Notes under the pieces: generated by a model | The model's input: the letters and a program-made list of their open reading frames with translations, nothing else | Database searches by the model: none | Told to the model about the DNA's origin: nothing | Source: Bradyrhizobium sp. Ai1a-2 | GTDB taxonomy: Bacteria; Pseudomonadota; Alphaproteobacteria; Rhizobiales; Xanthobacteraceae | Assembly: GCF_000426245.1 (NCBI RefSeq) | Contig: NZ_AUEZ01000075.1 | Location: forward strand, 1 to 38,987 | Direction of reading: 5' to 3' | DNA: 38,987 bases | Made by a program: the position numbers and the translations under genes | Shown: piece by piece, positions 26,204 to 33,642 of the stretch | Layout: each line of letters starts with the position of its first letter | Position numbering within the stretch: the first letter of the stretch is position 1

Positions 26204-26295
26204 CGTTACCCGCGTCCCATCGCTCCAACCCGTTATATAGGGGCGCGGGCGGCCGAATGCGATGAAAATGCAGCCGGTTCCGGCTTATTTTGCAG

Positions 26296-26682
26296 TCACG
26301 GCGCGGCTGGCGGCCGCCATTCGATGGCCTGGTCGTCGGCCGTCAGGGTGTCGCGGGACGCCACCAGGGAGACCTCGAAATCTTCAGGCGAGCCGATCGA
26401 GCCGGTGTGGTCCGGCGGCTTCTTGTCGGTGATGATCTGATAGATTTTCCTTGCACCATCGGTGGCGCGCTGACCGATCGCGGTCGCCGCCTGGCCGCCG
26501 ACCTCGCAGGCCGCGGGCTGGCGCTTGCAGAACTGGCTCATATCGCTGACAGCAGCGGTCGCCGCCTGCACGGCTTCGGCGGCGCCGATCTGCGGCAGCT
26601 TGTCCGTTTCAGGTGTTTTGTCCCTAGGCAGCAGCACGAGCACGAGCCCGAGCCAGAATGCCATACGCAGCAGGAAAAACAT
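26296..26682 (-). CDS. DUF5330 domain protein
   Basis: A 128-residue protein with an N-terminal hydrophobic helix (MFFLLRMAFWLGLVLVLLP) acting as signal or membrane anchor. The conserved body, AAEAVQAATAAVSDMSQFC followed by KRQPAACEVGGQA and GARKIYQIIT, identifies DUF5330, a Rhizobiales family. Two cysteines (FC and AC) could form a disulfide in the periplasm. Function unknown. It is read in the same direction as sufE and about 90 bases upstream of it. Confidence 0.85.
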   Translation of the reverse strand: MFFLLRMAFWLGLVLVLLPRDKTPETDKLPQIGAAEAVQAATAAVSDMSQFCKRQPAACEVGGQAATAIGQRATDGARKIYQIITDKKPPDHTGSIGSPEDFEVSLVASRDTLTADDQAIEWRPPAAP

Positions 26683-27054
26683 CTCGCGACCCCGTCATCT
26701 TCGTTTGCGGTTGATCCGCAATTCGCACGTGACTAGCAGCGGTCAATAAAACGCAAGTGTTTGCCTTGAAGTTAAATCGTCGAAAATTCGCGGAAAATGC
26801 GCGTTCAAATCCGCGGGCGTCCGGATTCGGTGTAAATTTTCGATTGATGCCGGCGAGCTGCGGCAAGATGCGCGAGCCCGGCTCGTCCACCATTTCGAAA
26901 CCATAAGATTATCGATTGCGGAAACCTCACGTTCACCATCCGCGTTAAATGCGCCCGTTGTGATGTGCAAAAGCTGCGCGAAGGCACAGAGTCTGGCGGC
27001 CAGGCACGGTGCCTTAGCGTTCGCTTAAGTTCACTCTGACACGGTGAGTCCAAG
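26683..27054. other. Divergent intergenic region upstream of the histidine kinase
   Basis: This 372-base region is AT-richer than its neighbours and holds scattered TTAA sequences (26773, 26944, 27029), but none with the 7-base spacing of a CtrA box. GGTGAG at 27042 is a plausible ribosome-binding site for the kinase. No gene or repeat seen. Confidence 0.45.
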
Positions 27055-28926
27055 ATGAAGGGGGCGTTCCGACGCGTCTTTGACGCAGGATCGGAAAGCG
27101 CGAGAGCCGTGAGTGTTTTGAGTATTATCCGCGATTGTCTCGATGCCCTGCTGCATCCGTCGGCGAGATATGACGCGTTGACGCGGGCGCGGCATCGCGC
27201 CTTCATGGCGCCGCGTCTGCTCGGCAGCCTGGCGGCGTTTGCTGCGTTTCCGGTCTATCTCGCGCTGCGCGGCGCGCCGAGCGCGATCGAGGTCGCGGCT
27301 TTCGCCTGGTTGATCGCGCCGATCCTGTTGTCCTGGTTCCTATCGCGCACCGGCCGCTATGAAGGCGCGCATGTGCTGTCGTCGCTGGCGCTTGCCGGCT
27401 TCGTCATGATTGTGGCGGCGGCCACCGGCGGGATCACGTCCTTTGCCGCGGTCTGGCTCATCGTCGTTCCGATCGAGGCGGCGCTGTCGGCGTCGCGCCG
27501 CGTGGTGGCATTCGCCTTTGCGCTGGCGATGTCGTGCGCGGCGGCCTTGATCGTGCTTGGCCATTTCCACCTGCTGCCATCGTCAGATCTGAGCGCGCCA
27601 TTGCAGGGCTCCTTGATCGGTTTCGGCGTCGTTTCAGCGACGCTCTATGCCGCCGGCCTCGCCTTCGGCGCCGAGTCGCTCGCGCGCACCAGCGTGGCGT
27701 TGTTCTATCGCGAGGAAGAACGCTACCGTCTGCTCGCGCACAATATGAGCGATGTGCTGTCGCGCCACAGCCGCAACGGGGCGGTGCAATTCATCTCGCC
27801 GGCGGCGGAAGCGATGCTCGGCGTGCCGGCGCCGCGCCTGACGGGGCACGGCCTGTTCGATCGCGTCCATGTCGCCGATCGCCCGGCCTATCTCACCGCA
27901 CTGTCGGACGCAGCGCGGGGCGGCGAGGGACGCAGCGTCGAATTCCGCCTGCGGCGGGAAGTGCCGCGCGGTCTGGTGCAGTCGGCCGATTTCATCTGGG
28001 TCGAGATGCGTTGCCGGCCGCTCGATCAGGTCGCAGGCGAGGGCGAAGTTGTCGCCGTGATTCGCGACGTCACCGATCGCAAGATGCAGCAGGAGGCGCT
28101 GGAGCAGGCGCGCAACGCCGCCGAGCAGGCGGACGCGTCGAAGACGCGGTTCCTCGCCACCATGAGCCACGAATTGCGCACGCCGCTGAATGCCATCATC
28201 GGTTTCTCCGACATGATCGCGCAAGAAGATGTGCTGATGCTCGATGCGGCGCGCCGCAAGGAGTATGCGCAGCTCATTCGTGATTCCGGCCAGCACCTGT
28301 TGTCGGTGGTGAACGGCATCCTCGACATGTCCAAGATGGAAACGGGCACCTTCGAAATCGCGCCCGAGCCGTTCGCGCCGCGCCCGGCGCTGCTCAATTG
28401 CTGCAACCTGCTGGCGCTGAAGGCGCGGGAGAGCGGCGTTGACTTGATCACCCGCGCGCCGGAGGATCTGCCTGTCATGAATGGCGATCCGCGCGCCTTC
28501 AAGCAGATCACGCTCAATCTCGTATCAAACGCCATCAAGTTCACCGAGCGCGGCGGCAGCGTCACGGTGTCGGCCGCGGTCGAGGGATCACGGCTGATAC
28601 TTGATGTCACCGATACCGGCGTCGGCATCGATGCCGACGATCTCAAACGGATCGGCGATCCCTTCTTCCAGGCCGGCAAGACCTATCAGCGCCGCCATGA
28701 GGGCACCGGACTTGGACTGTCGATCGTGAAGGGCCTGGTCGGCTTGCACCAGGGCGAGATGAGTGTAGAGAGCAAGCTTGGCGAAGGCACCACCGTGACT
28801 GTGACGCTGCCGCTCTCGTTTGCGCCGCCGGCGGTACAGGAGCCTTCCGGCAAGATCGCGACGCTGAAGCCCGCGTTGCGATCCGGATTACAGGAACAAG
28901 CCCAGCAGGTGAAGAAGAGTGCCTAG
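27055..28926 (+). CDS. Six-TM PAS sensor histidine kinase, DivJ-type
   Basis: A 623-residue membrane sensor kinase. About six hydrophobic helices occupy residues 45-220, followed by a PAS domain (about 230-350; YRLLAHNMSDVLSRHSRNG, ending DVTDRK). The DHp helix has the phosphorylated His372 in FLATMSHELRTPLNAIIGF, the PleC/DivJ H-box form. N, G1 and G2 boxes follow (NLVSNAIKFT, DTGVGI, GTGLGLSIVKGL). The N-terminal LHPSARYDALTRARHRAFMA and six-helix layout resemble rhizobial DivJ, the kinase of DivK that sets CtrA activity; this orthology is an inference. The downstream peptidoglycan-binding gene overlaps its end by eight bases. Confidence 0.88.
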   Translation: MKGAFRRVFDAGSESARAVSVLSIIRDCLDALLHPSARYDALTRARHRAFMAPRLLGSLAAFAAFPVYLALRGAPSAIEVAAFAWLIAPILLSWFLSRTGRYEGAHVLSSLALAGFVMIVAAATGGITSFAAVWLIVVPIEAALSASRRVVAFAFALAMSCAAALIVLGHFHLLPSSDLSAPLQGSLIGFGVVSATLYAAGLAFGAESLARTSVALFYREEERYRLLAHNMSDVLSRHSRNGAVQFISPAAEAMLGVPAPRLTGHGLFDRVHVADRPAYLTALSDAARGGEGRSVEFRLRREVPRGLVQSADFIWVEMRCRPLDQVAGEGEVVAVIRDVTDRKMQQEALEQARNAAEQADASKTRFLATMSHELRTPLNAIIGFSDMIAQEDVLMLDAARRKEYAQLIRDSGQHLLSVVNGILDMSKMETGTFEIAPEPFAPRPALLNCCNLLALKARESGVDLITRAPEDLPVMNGDPRAFKQITLNLVSNAIKFTERGGSVTVSAAVEGSRLILDVTDTGVGIDADDLKRIGDPFFQAGKTYQRRHEGTGLGLSIVKGLVGLHQGEMSVESKLGEGTTVTVTLPLSFAPPAVQEPSGKIATLKPALRSGLQEQAQQVKKSA

Positions 28927-29674
28927 GAAAGTTGCCGATGATGACGAGATGCCGCGCCGCCGCCGCGGCGCGCAGGCGGTTGCGATCGAGGCCGAGGAAG
29001 AGCGCGGCCTCTTGATGCGCGTGCTGCTGCATAGTCCGAAGGATACGGTCGCCGGCGTGCTCGCGGTCGGCGCCGTCATTGCCATCATTACCAATGCGCT
29101 GTTCCTGCAGGCCGGCCGTCATCCATCGCCGATGTTCGGCTCGGTCGTGACGTTGCCGCCGCCGGCGCCTGCCGTCACGAGCCCGCTGCCACGTCCGCGA
29201 CCGGTCGAGGCTGCCGCGCGTCCCGTTGAATCCCAGCCTGTGGAGGCGAAGCCCGCCGAGCCTGTGAAGCCCGCCGAACCAAGGGCGGAACCGAGAGCGT
29301 CGGAATCCAAGACGTCCGATACCAAGGCTTCCGATTCCAAGACTTCCGATTCCAGGACTTCCGATCCGATGACCAATCTCGTCGTGAAGTCGACTTCGGC
29401 GCCGCCGGCTCCGGCGAATGTCGTCCGGCCGCCGGCGCCGATCCCCACGCGCGGCGAGACCACCCAGAGTGCAACATCGAAGCGCATCGCAGCGGTCCAG
29501 CGCGCGCTCACCGAATATGGCTACGGCCAGCTCAAGCCGACTGGCACCATCGGTTCCGAGACCCAGGCCGCGATCGCCAAGTTTGAGCGTGACCGCAAGT
29601 TGCCGGTGACCGGCCAGATGTCGGACCGCGTCGTGCGCGAACTCTCCGCGATGATCGGACGCTCGATCGAGTAG
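28919..29674 (+). CDS. Membrane-anchored peptidoglycan-binding protein
   Basis: A 251-residue protein with a basic cytoplasmic N-terminus (MPRRRRG), one transmembrane helix (TVAGVLAVGAVIAIITNALF, about 43-62), a long Pro/Ala/Glu-rich periplasmic linker and a C-terminal PG_binding_1 domain (RIAAVQRALTEYGYG ... GSETQAAIAKFERDRKLPVTG). The linker includes four tandem [S/T]K[T/A]SD-like pentapeptides (about 29300-29368), a 15-bp DNA repeat that may vary between strains. The GTG start overlaps the kinase stop by 8 bases, so the two are probably co-translated, hinting at a link between kinase signal and cell wall. Confidence 0.85.
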   Translation: MPRKVADDDEMPRRRRGAQAVAIEAEEERGLLMRVLLHSPKDTVAGVLAVGAVIAIITNALFLQAGRHPSPMFGSVVTLPPPAPAVTSPLPRPRPVEAAARPVESQPVEAKPAEPVKPAEPRAEPRASESKTSDTKASDSKTSDSRTSDPMTNLVVKSTSAPPAPANVVRPPAPIPTRGETTQSATSKRIAAVQRALTEYGYGQLKPTGTIGSETQAAIAKFERDRKLPVTGQMSDRVVRELSAMIGRSIE

Positions 29675-29706
29675 CTTCGCGGCCGGCGCTGGCTTATCAT
29701 CCCTCA

Positions 29707-30051
29707 ATGCGATTGAAATCAAGCATCTGGGTGTCCGCATATCTGCGGCGCTGCCAGAAGGAAGGCGTGTTCGGTGCGGTGCGCCGGCGCGGCGCGGAAG
29801 AGGCGGGGGCGGTGTTCGTCAAGGTGGCGCTGCTTGACGGCAACGCCATGCTTTACACGCCCGCGCCACAGACGGCCTATGAAGACAGCCGGCCGTTCGA
29901 CCGCATCTTCGTACCGATGACGCAAGAGCCGGTCCCGGAATCATCGGTAGAGCAACGGCTTGCCAAGGAAGTCCGCTTCGATCCCGATGCCTGGGTCGTC
30001 GAGACCGAGGACAAGGCCGGGCGGCACTTTCTGGACCTGGCGAAGGCCTAG
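29707..30051 (+). CDS. DUF1491 family protein
   Basis: A 114-residue protein (MRLKSSIWVSAYLRRCQKEG ... LLDGNAMLYTPAPQ ... FDPDAWVVETED), the typical DUF1491 pattern of alphaproteobacteria. Soluble, no signal peptide. Function unknown. It starts 32 bases after the peptidoglycan-binding gene and may belong to that transcript. Its TAG stop is within the CTAG that begins the composite repeat. Confidence 0.88.
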   Translation: MRLKSSIWVSAYLRRCQKEGVFGAVRRRGAEEAGAVFVKVALLDGNAMLYTPAPQTAYEDSRPFDRIFVPMTQEPVPESSVEQRLAKEVRFDPDAWVVETEDKAGRHFLDLAKA

Positions 30052-30191
30052 AGCGTTTTCGAGCGAAGTGGACACCGGTTCGCATAGCAATCAAGTTTAC
30101 GCAGATTGCGTAGACTTATCTGCGTAGAAAACGCGTCAAAACAAGAATCTAGAGCTTCGGTTCTGATTCAATCAGAACCGAAATGCTCTAG
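30048..30191 (+). repeat. CTAG-bounded composite palindromic repeat, copy 2 (full form)
   Basis: It starts CTAGAGCGTTTTCGAGCGAA, has a central hairpin (TACGCAGAT, 11-base loop, ATCTGCGTA; 30098-30126), then AAACGCGTCAAAACAAGAAT and a tail palindrome bounded by CTAG (30149-30191). Copy 1 at 14657 lacks the central hairpin. The first CTAG holds the stop codon of DUF1491 and the last CTAG holds the stop of the convergent DUF2336 gene, so the element fills the whole gap and ends both genes. Confidence 0.88.
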
Positions 30192-31159
30192 CGTCCGGAA
30201 CTCTGCGACCGGATCGCGGGCGCATCGGCCGGCTGACCGGTCGGGCGCCTCTCAGCGGATGTGGAGCGCCCGCGATGGCGCTCGTCATCATAGAGCGAGG
30301 GACGATACTTGGCGCGCGCGACCGCCATGGTCGAGCCGCGCCACGCCGCCAGCATGATGAGCGCCGTACGTTCGCTCAGCCGATCGTACATTCGCGACAG
30401 GCGGAACACGTAGTGCACCGACGAACCCAGCACCGGATTGAGGAACATCAGCACCCGCTGGAACACCGGGCTCGGCATGTTCAGCGCTCTTGCCGCGCAG
30501 GCCAGCGGCTCGCCGCTGGGATCATTCACCACCTGCTCGGCAATGCGCGATGGCAGGATCAGGGCTTCGCCGACCTCGCGCGCGAAATTCTCGATGTCTT
30601 CGGCGAAGGCCGCCATTTCCAGGATCTCGATGGCGCGCGCGGCGCGCGGCGCAGGAATCCGCGCCGACGCCTTCAGCGGAGTCTCCATGATGTTCTCGAG
30701 GATCTGGACCCGCTCGCTGGCCGTCGCGGCAAAGAACATGTCGGTGATCTCTGCAGCATCGTTCGGCCGCATTGCAAGGCTCGCTGCCATGCGAAGCTGC
30801 GCCTCGGTCGGAGGGGTGACCGATAGTGGCGCAGACGGCGGCGCCGGAATTTCCGCGGCGAGCGGCAACGGCTGGTCCGGGTCGGTGCGCCGCAGGCTAA
30901 GCCTGCCGAGAAGCTCCTCCGGCGTCGCCGGATAGACCGAAAGCCGCGCCCGCACCGCCGCGCGCGTCCCATCGTCCACCTGGTCGATCAGGCGCGAAGC
31001 CAGTTCGACGAACTGCCGCTCTTCATCGGCGGAATGAGCCTTCGCCTGCACATAGAGGTCGGTGAGCACGCGCAGCAGGGTTGGACGGATGTCGACGCCC
31101 TCGCGACGAGAGAGGGTCATGAGCCCGTCGAGGCCTGGAATGACTGGAGCTGCGCTCAT
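30188..31159 (-). CDS. DUF2336 domain protein
   Basis: About 323 residues. The DUF2336 helical repeat region spans most of the protein (LLRVLTDLYVQAKAHSADEE ... EILEMAAFAEDIENFAREVG ... RVLMFLNPVLGSSVHYVFRL). The family is alphaproteobacterial, built of HEAT-like helices, with no known activity. The C-terminus is basic and disordered. ATG 31159 is preferred to a TTG at 31192. Two perfect CtrA boxes lie upstream (31224-31238 and 31344-31359), suggesting cell-cycle control. The stop codon is supplied by the composite repeat. Confidence 0.85.
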   Translation of the reverse strand: MSAAPVIPGLDGLMTLSRREGVDIRPTLLRVLTDLYVQAKAHSADEERQFVELASRLIDQVDDGTRAAVRARLSVYPATPEELLGRLSLRRTDPDQPLPLAAEIPAPPSAPLSVTPPTEAQLRMAASLAMRPNDAAEITDMFFAATASERVQILENIMETPLKASARIPAPRAARAIEILEMAAFAEDIENFAREVGEALILPSRIAEQVVNDPSGEPLACAARALNMPSPVFQRVLMFLNPVLGSSVHYVFRLSRMYDRLSERTALIMLAAWRGSTMAVARAKYRPSLYDDERHRGRSTSAERRPTGQPADAPAIRSQSSGR

Positions 31160-31223
31160 GGGAAGGCGTACGCGACTTTCGAAAATGCGCAAAACGTTCG
31201 GATGCCAGCCTATGTCGGCGGCT

Positions 31224-31238
31224 TTAAGGGCCGGTTAA
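31224..31238. promoter_or_regulatory. CtrA box (TTAA-N7-TTAA)
   Basis: TTAA at 31224-31227, seven bases, TTAA at 31235-31238. It lies 65 bases upstream of the DUF2336 ATG. CtrA is the essential response regulator of the alphaproteobacterial cell cycle and binds this palindrome-like site. Spacing is exact; binding is inferred. Confidence 0.55.
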
Positions 31239-31343
31239 GGAAAACGAGCCGTGAAGGCATCCGTTAAAATGTGAACTATCTGACGGAAGCGATCTGGCGA
31301 ATAGGGCACACTCGCCACATCAGTAACCGACCGGCGGCCCCGA

Positions 31344-31359
31344 TTAAGAGGTCATTAAC
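31344..31359. promoter_or_regulatory. CtrA box (TTAA-N7-TTAAC, full consensus)
   Basis: TTAA at 31344-31347, GAGGTCA, then TTAAC at 31355-31359, the complete consensus. It is about 70 bases upstream of the small-protein gene at 31428 and 185 upstream of the DUF2336 gene. Two exact sites in 140 bases of a divergent region is unlikely by chance in GC-rich DNA. Confidence 0.6.
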
Positions 31360-31427
31360 CACGTGCGGTTCTTAATCCGGACGTCGCCTGGCAAATCACC
31401 GCCGCGCGGCAGGTAGAGAGAACAGAA

Positions 31428-31628
31428 ATGGGCACCATCATTGAGTTTCCGGCGGATGCGGCTTCGCGGCGGCCGGGCGCAGTCATGGGTGGCGCTGCAA
31501 GCGATGGCATGGGGACTGTTCTGATCCTTCCCGTTATCCGGATTGAGCGCGTAACCGAGCAGAGCGACGGTGGACGCGGGCCGGCAGAAGGTGCAGCGCC
31601 TCGTCGCCGTCGCCGTCGGCGCACCTGA
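31428..31628 (+). CDS. Small conserved protein with arginine tail
   Basis: A 66-residue protein starting MGTIIEFPADAASRRPGAVM, containing MGTVLILPVIRIERV and ending in an arginine run (RRRRRRRT). An AGAGAGAACAG site precedes the ATG. I recall similar short proteins from Bradyrhizobium with the same IEFPADAASRRPG motif. Function unknown; the basic tail suggests contact with nucleic acid or membrane. The lipoprotein gene follows 16 bases later. Confidence 0.7.
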   Translation: MGTIIEFPADAASRRPGAVMGGAASDGMGTVLILPVIRIERVTEQSDGGRGPAEGAAPRRRRRRRT

Positions 31629-31644
31629 CGATTGGACGTTTGAG

Positions 31645-32424
31645 ATGCGGGAGGGGGGTCTTCCGAGCCGGAGCACCAGAAGCCGGCGCTCACGCCCGGT
31701 GTTTGCGCTGCTGCTGATCGGTGCGGCGCTCGGCGGTTGCAGCGGCGGCGATTTCGGCCGCACGCGCGCCGACTTCCGCAACGACGACATGCACCGCTGG
31801 CTCGGCGCGGAAGCGACCGGCAGCATCGGCATGAGGCCCTCGCAATTCCAGCTCACCGAACAAGAGCGCCAGCTGCGCGATCTCGCCTATCCCCTGATCG
31901 AGCCGCCGCATTCACGGCCGGCCTGGAAGAGCGTGTTCGGCGACTATCAGCCGCTGCCTTCGCCATGGCGGCAGAAGGTGGTGTTCGACCGCACCGCTTA
32001 CGGACGGGCGCTGATCGACGAGCCGCACCGCGCGCACACGTCGCGCTACATGCAACTGATCGACGACGTGCGCGACGACATCACGCGCTTCGAGCCGTTC
32101 TTTGCGACTGCCTGGCGCGTCATCGAGCTCGACCGCAAGCGCAATGCCAGCCTCGGCATGGTGTCGGACCTGTCGCCGCCGGAGCGCGCCGATGCAATCG
32201 CGCGGATGGAAGAGAACACGCTGATCGTGCAATGGGTCCAGCAATGCCTGGAGCAGCGGATTTCGTCCTACCGCTGGGCGCTCGAGCGATTGGTGATCCA
32301 GGCGCCCGACAATGTCGCGGCTGATGCCGACCGCCTGATCGGCGAGCTCGCCGTACTGACCGCCAATCCGCCGGTCGCCGCGCAGCCGCCGGCGATCGGG
32401 CACGTCACCGTCGTGAAGGGCTAG
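31645..32424 (+). CDS. Lipoprotein of unknown function
   Basis: A 259-residue protein with a lipoprotein signal: basic start (RSTRSRRSR), hydrophobic PVFALLLIGAAL and lipobox LGGC. The mature part is helical and charged (LTEQERQLRDLAYPLIEPPH, RYMQLIDDVRDDITRFEPFF, WVQQCLEQRISSYRWALERL). ATG 31645 gives a normal lipoprotein signal; the frame extends upstream to 31570 but over the small-protein gene. Probably anchored in an envelope membrane. The stop TAG shares a CTAG with the stop of the convergent DUF1254 gene. Confidence 0.8.
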   Translation: MREGGLPSRSTRSRRSRPVFALLLIGAALGGCSGGDFGRTRADFRNDDMHRWLGAEATGSIGMRPSQFQLTEQERQLRDLAYPLIEPPHSRPAWKSVFGDYQPLPSPWRQKVVFDRTAYGRALIDEPHRAHTSRYMQLIDDVRDDITRFEPFFATAWRVIELDRKRNASLGMVSDLSPPERADAIARMEENTLIVQWVQQCLEQRISSYRWALERLVIQAPDNVAADADRLIGELAVLTANPPVAAQPPAIGHVTVVKG

Positions 32425-33038
32425 CGTTTCGAAGGCCGGGCCGCGGGCGCAGGGGCGGGGAGCGGGATTTCGGCCTGCTTCGGCGCCGGCGGCTCGCTCT
32501 GCACCTTGCAGCTTGCGGCTGCGAGCGAGGCCTGTGCCTGCGGCATCAGGCCGGGCTCGGCCGCCAGCGCCTTCAGCAGGATCAGGCCGGTCGTGGTCGG
32601 GGAATCGATGATCAGCCGGTCGGCGGCGGTGATGTCCTCGTCCTCCGGCAACTCGTTGTGCTGCGCTTCGGTCATCAGATCGAGCTCGATCACCTTCTTG
32701 CCGGCGGAACGGTCGTTGATGGCGTAATAGGCGAGCTCGTTGCGGGTATAGAACGACACCGAGGTATAGGCCTGGCTCACCGGCACCGTCAGCTTGATCG
32801 GCCCGGTCGAGAGATCGTAGCGGCAGATCGCCATCGCGAATGCCGGGTCCATGAACGGCATCAGCGAATTGCCGGGCGCTGCGGGCGGCAGCGGCGTGAC
32901 CGCGTTGAGCTGTGTGATCGGCGTCAGCCGCGAATAAGCGTCCTGGGAGGCGATCCGCGGCAGGGCCAGCACGCTGACGAGATGCACCACGCCGCCCAGC
33001 AGCACGCCTGCGATGATCGTGAAGGCGAGGCGGATCAT
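32421..33038 (-). CDS. DUF1254 domain protein
   Basis: A 205-residue protein with one N-terminal membrane helix (LAFTIIAGVLLGGVVHLVSVLAL), then a DUF1254-type region (ICRYDLSTGPIKLTVPVSQA, SFYTRNELAYYAINDRSAG) and a proline-rich C-terminus. The longer frame from 33785 is a shadow of the next gene, so the ATG at 33038, overlapping the DUF1214 stop as ATGA, is used. In many bacteria DUF1254 and DUF1214 are fused in one protein of about 450 residues; here they are two coupled genes. Function unknown. Confidence 0.85.
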   Translation of the reverse strand: MIRLAFTIIAGVLLGGVVHLVSVLALPRIASQDAYSRLTPITQLNAVTPLPPAAPGNSLMPFMDPAFAMAICRYDLSTGPIKLTVPVSQAYTSVSFYTRNELAYYAINDRSAGKKVIELDLMTEAQHNELPEDEDITAADRLIIDSPTTTGLILLKALAAEPGLMPQAQASLAAASCKVQSEPPAPKQAEIPLPAPAPAARPSKR

Positions 33039-33613
33039 GGGCAGCCCACCGTCGAAATCGCCGGCATCGGCGCGTCGCGCTGGGTCCGCGTTGCCACCCC
33101 GACCGGCGTGTCGTAGAGCCGCAGCATCAGCGCGTAACGCTCGATGCCGCCCGTCGGCAGCCAGTTGCCAGCCCGCGAGCGCGAGGCGATGCGGATCTCG
33201 AAGGTACCGTCGGAGGCGCGGATGATCTCCTGGCTGGTGAAGCCGTAGCGCTGCAGCGAATTCGCCACCAGACGGCCCTTGCTGTCGAACAGCGTCAGCG
33301 TCCAGAACCGCGCCGGCGGGGTGACGCCGCTGATGACGACGTCGCAACGTCCGTCGAGCGGTTTCTTCTTGTCGTCGGTGGCAGCGGTGAAGGCGATGCC
33401 GTCGCCGGTGCCGACAGGCAATTCGCCGGAGCGGGCGATGGTCGCGCGGTTGTAGGGGTCGATGTCGGAGGTGCCGTTCCTCGGCCGCGCGGTCCAGGCG
33501 CCGATCTTGAGCGTGCCGATATTGGTGCCGCGCGTCGCGGCCACATAGGTCGAGCCGAGGCCAATCCCGGCAGCAACTATCAGCGCGAGCAAGGTGATGA
33601 GGATCAGCCGCAC
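33035..33613 (-). CDS. DUF1214 domain protein
   Basis: A 192-residue protein with an N-terminal helix (LILITLLALIVAAGIGLGST), then a DUF1214 domain: IGAWTARPRNGTSDIDPYNR, FWTLTLFDSKGRLVANSLQR and NWLPTGG are the family marks. Likely periplasmic and membrane-anchored. The GTG start lies 29 bases after the PBP1A stop, and the end overlaps the DUF1254 gene by four bases, so all three may be one transcript. Confidence 0.88.
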   Translation of the reverse strand: MRLILITLLALIVAAGIGLGSTYVAATRGTNIGTLKIGAWTARPRNGTSDIDPYNRATIARSGELPVGTGDGIAFTAATDDKKKPLDGRCDVVISGVTPPARFWTLTLFDSKGRLVANSLQRYGFTSQEIIRASDGTFEIRIASRSRAGNWLPTGGIERYALMLRLYDTPVGVATRTQRDAPMPAISTVGCP

Positions 33614-33642
33614 GGGCTACAGCTCCGAAGCGATCGCTGGCA

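Noticed and set aside
26683..27054. CtrA boxes upstream of the histidine kinase
   Set aside because: Several TTAA sequences occur but none as a TTAA-N7-TTAA pair.
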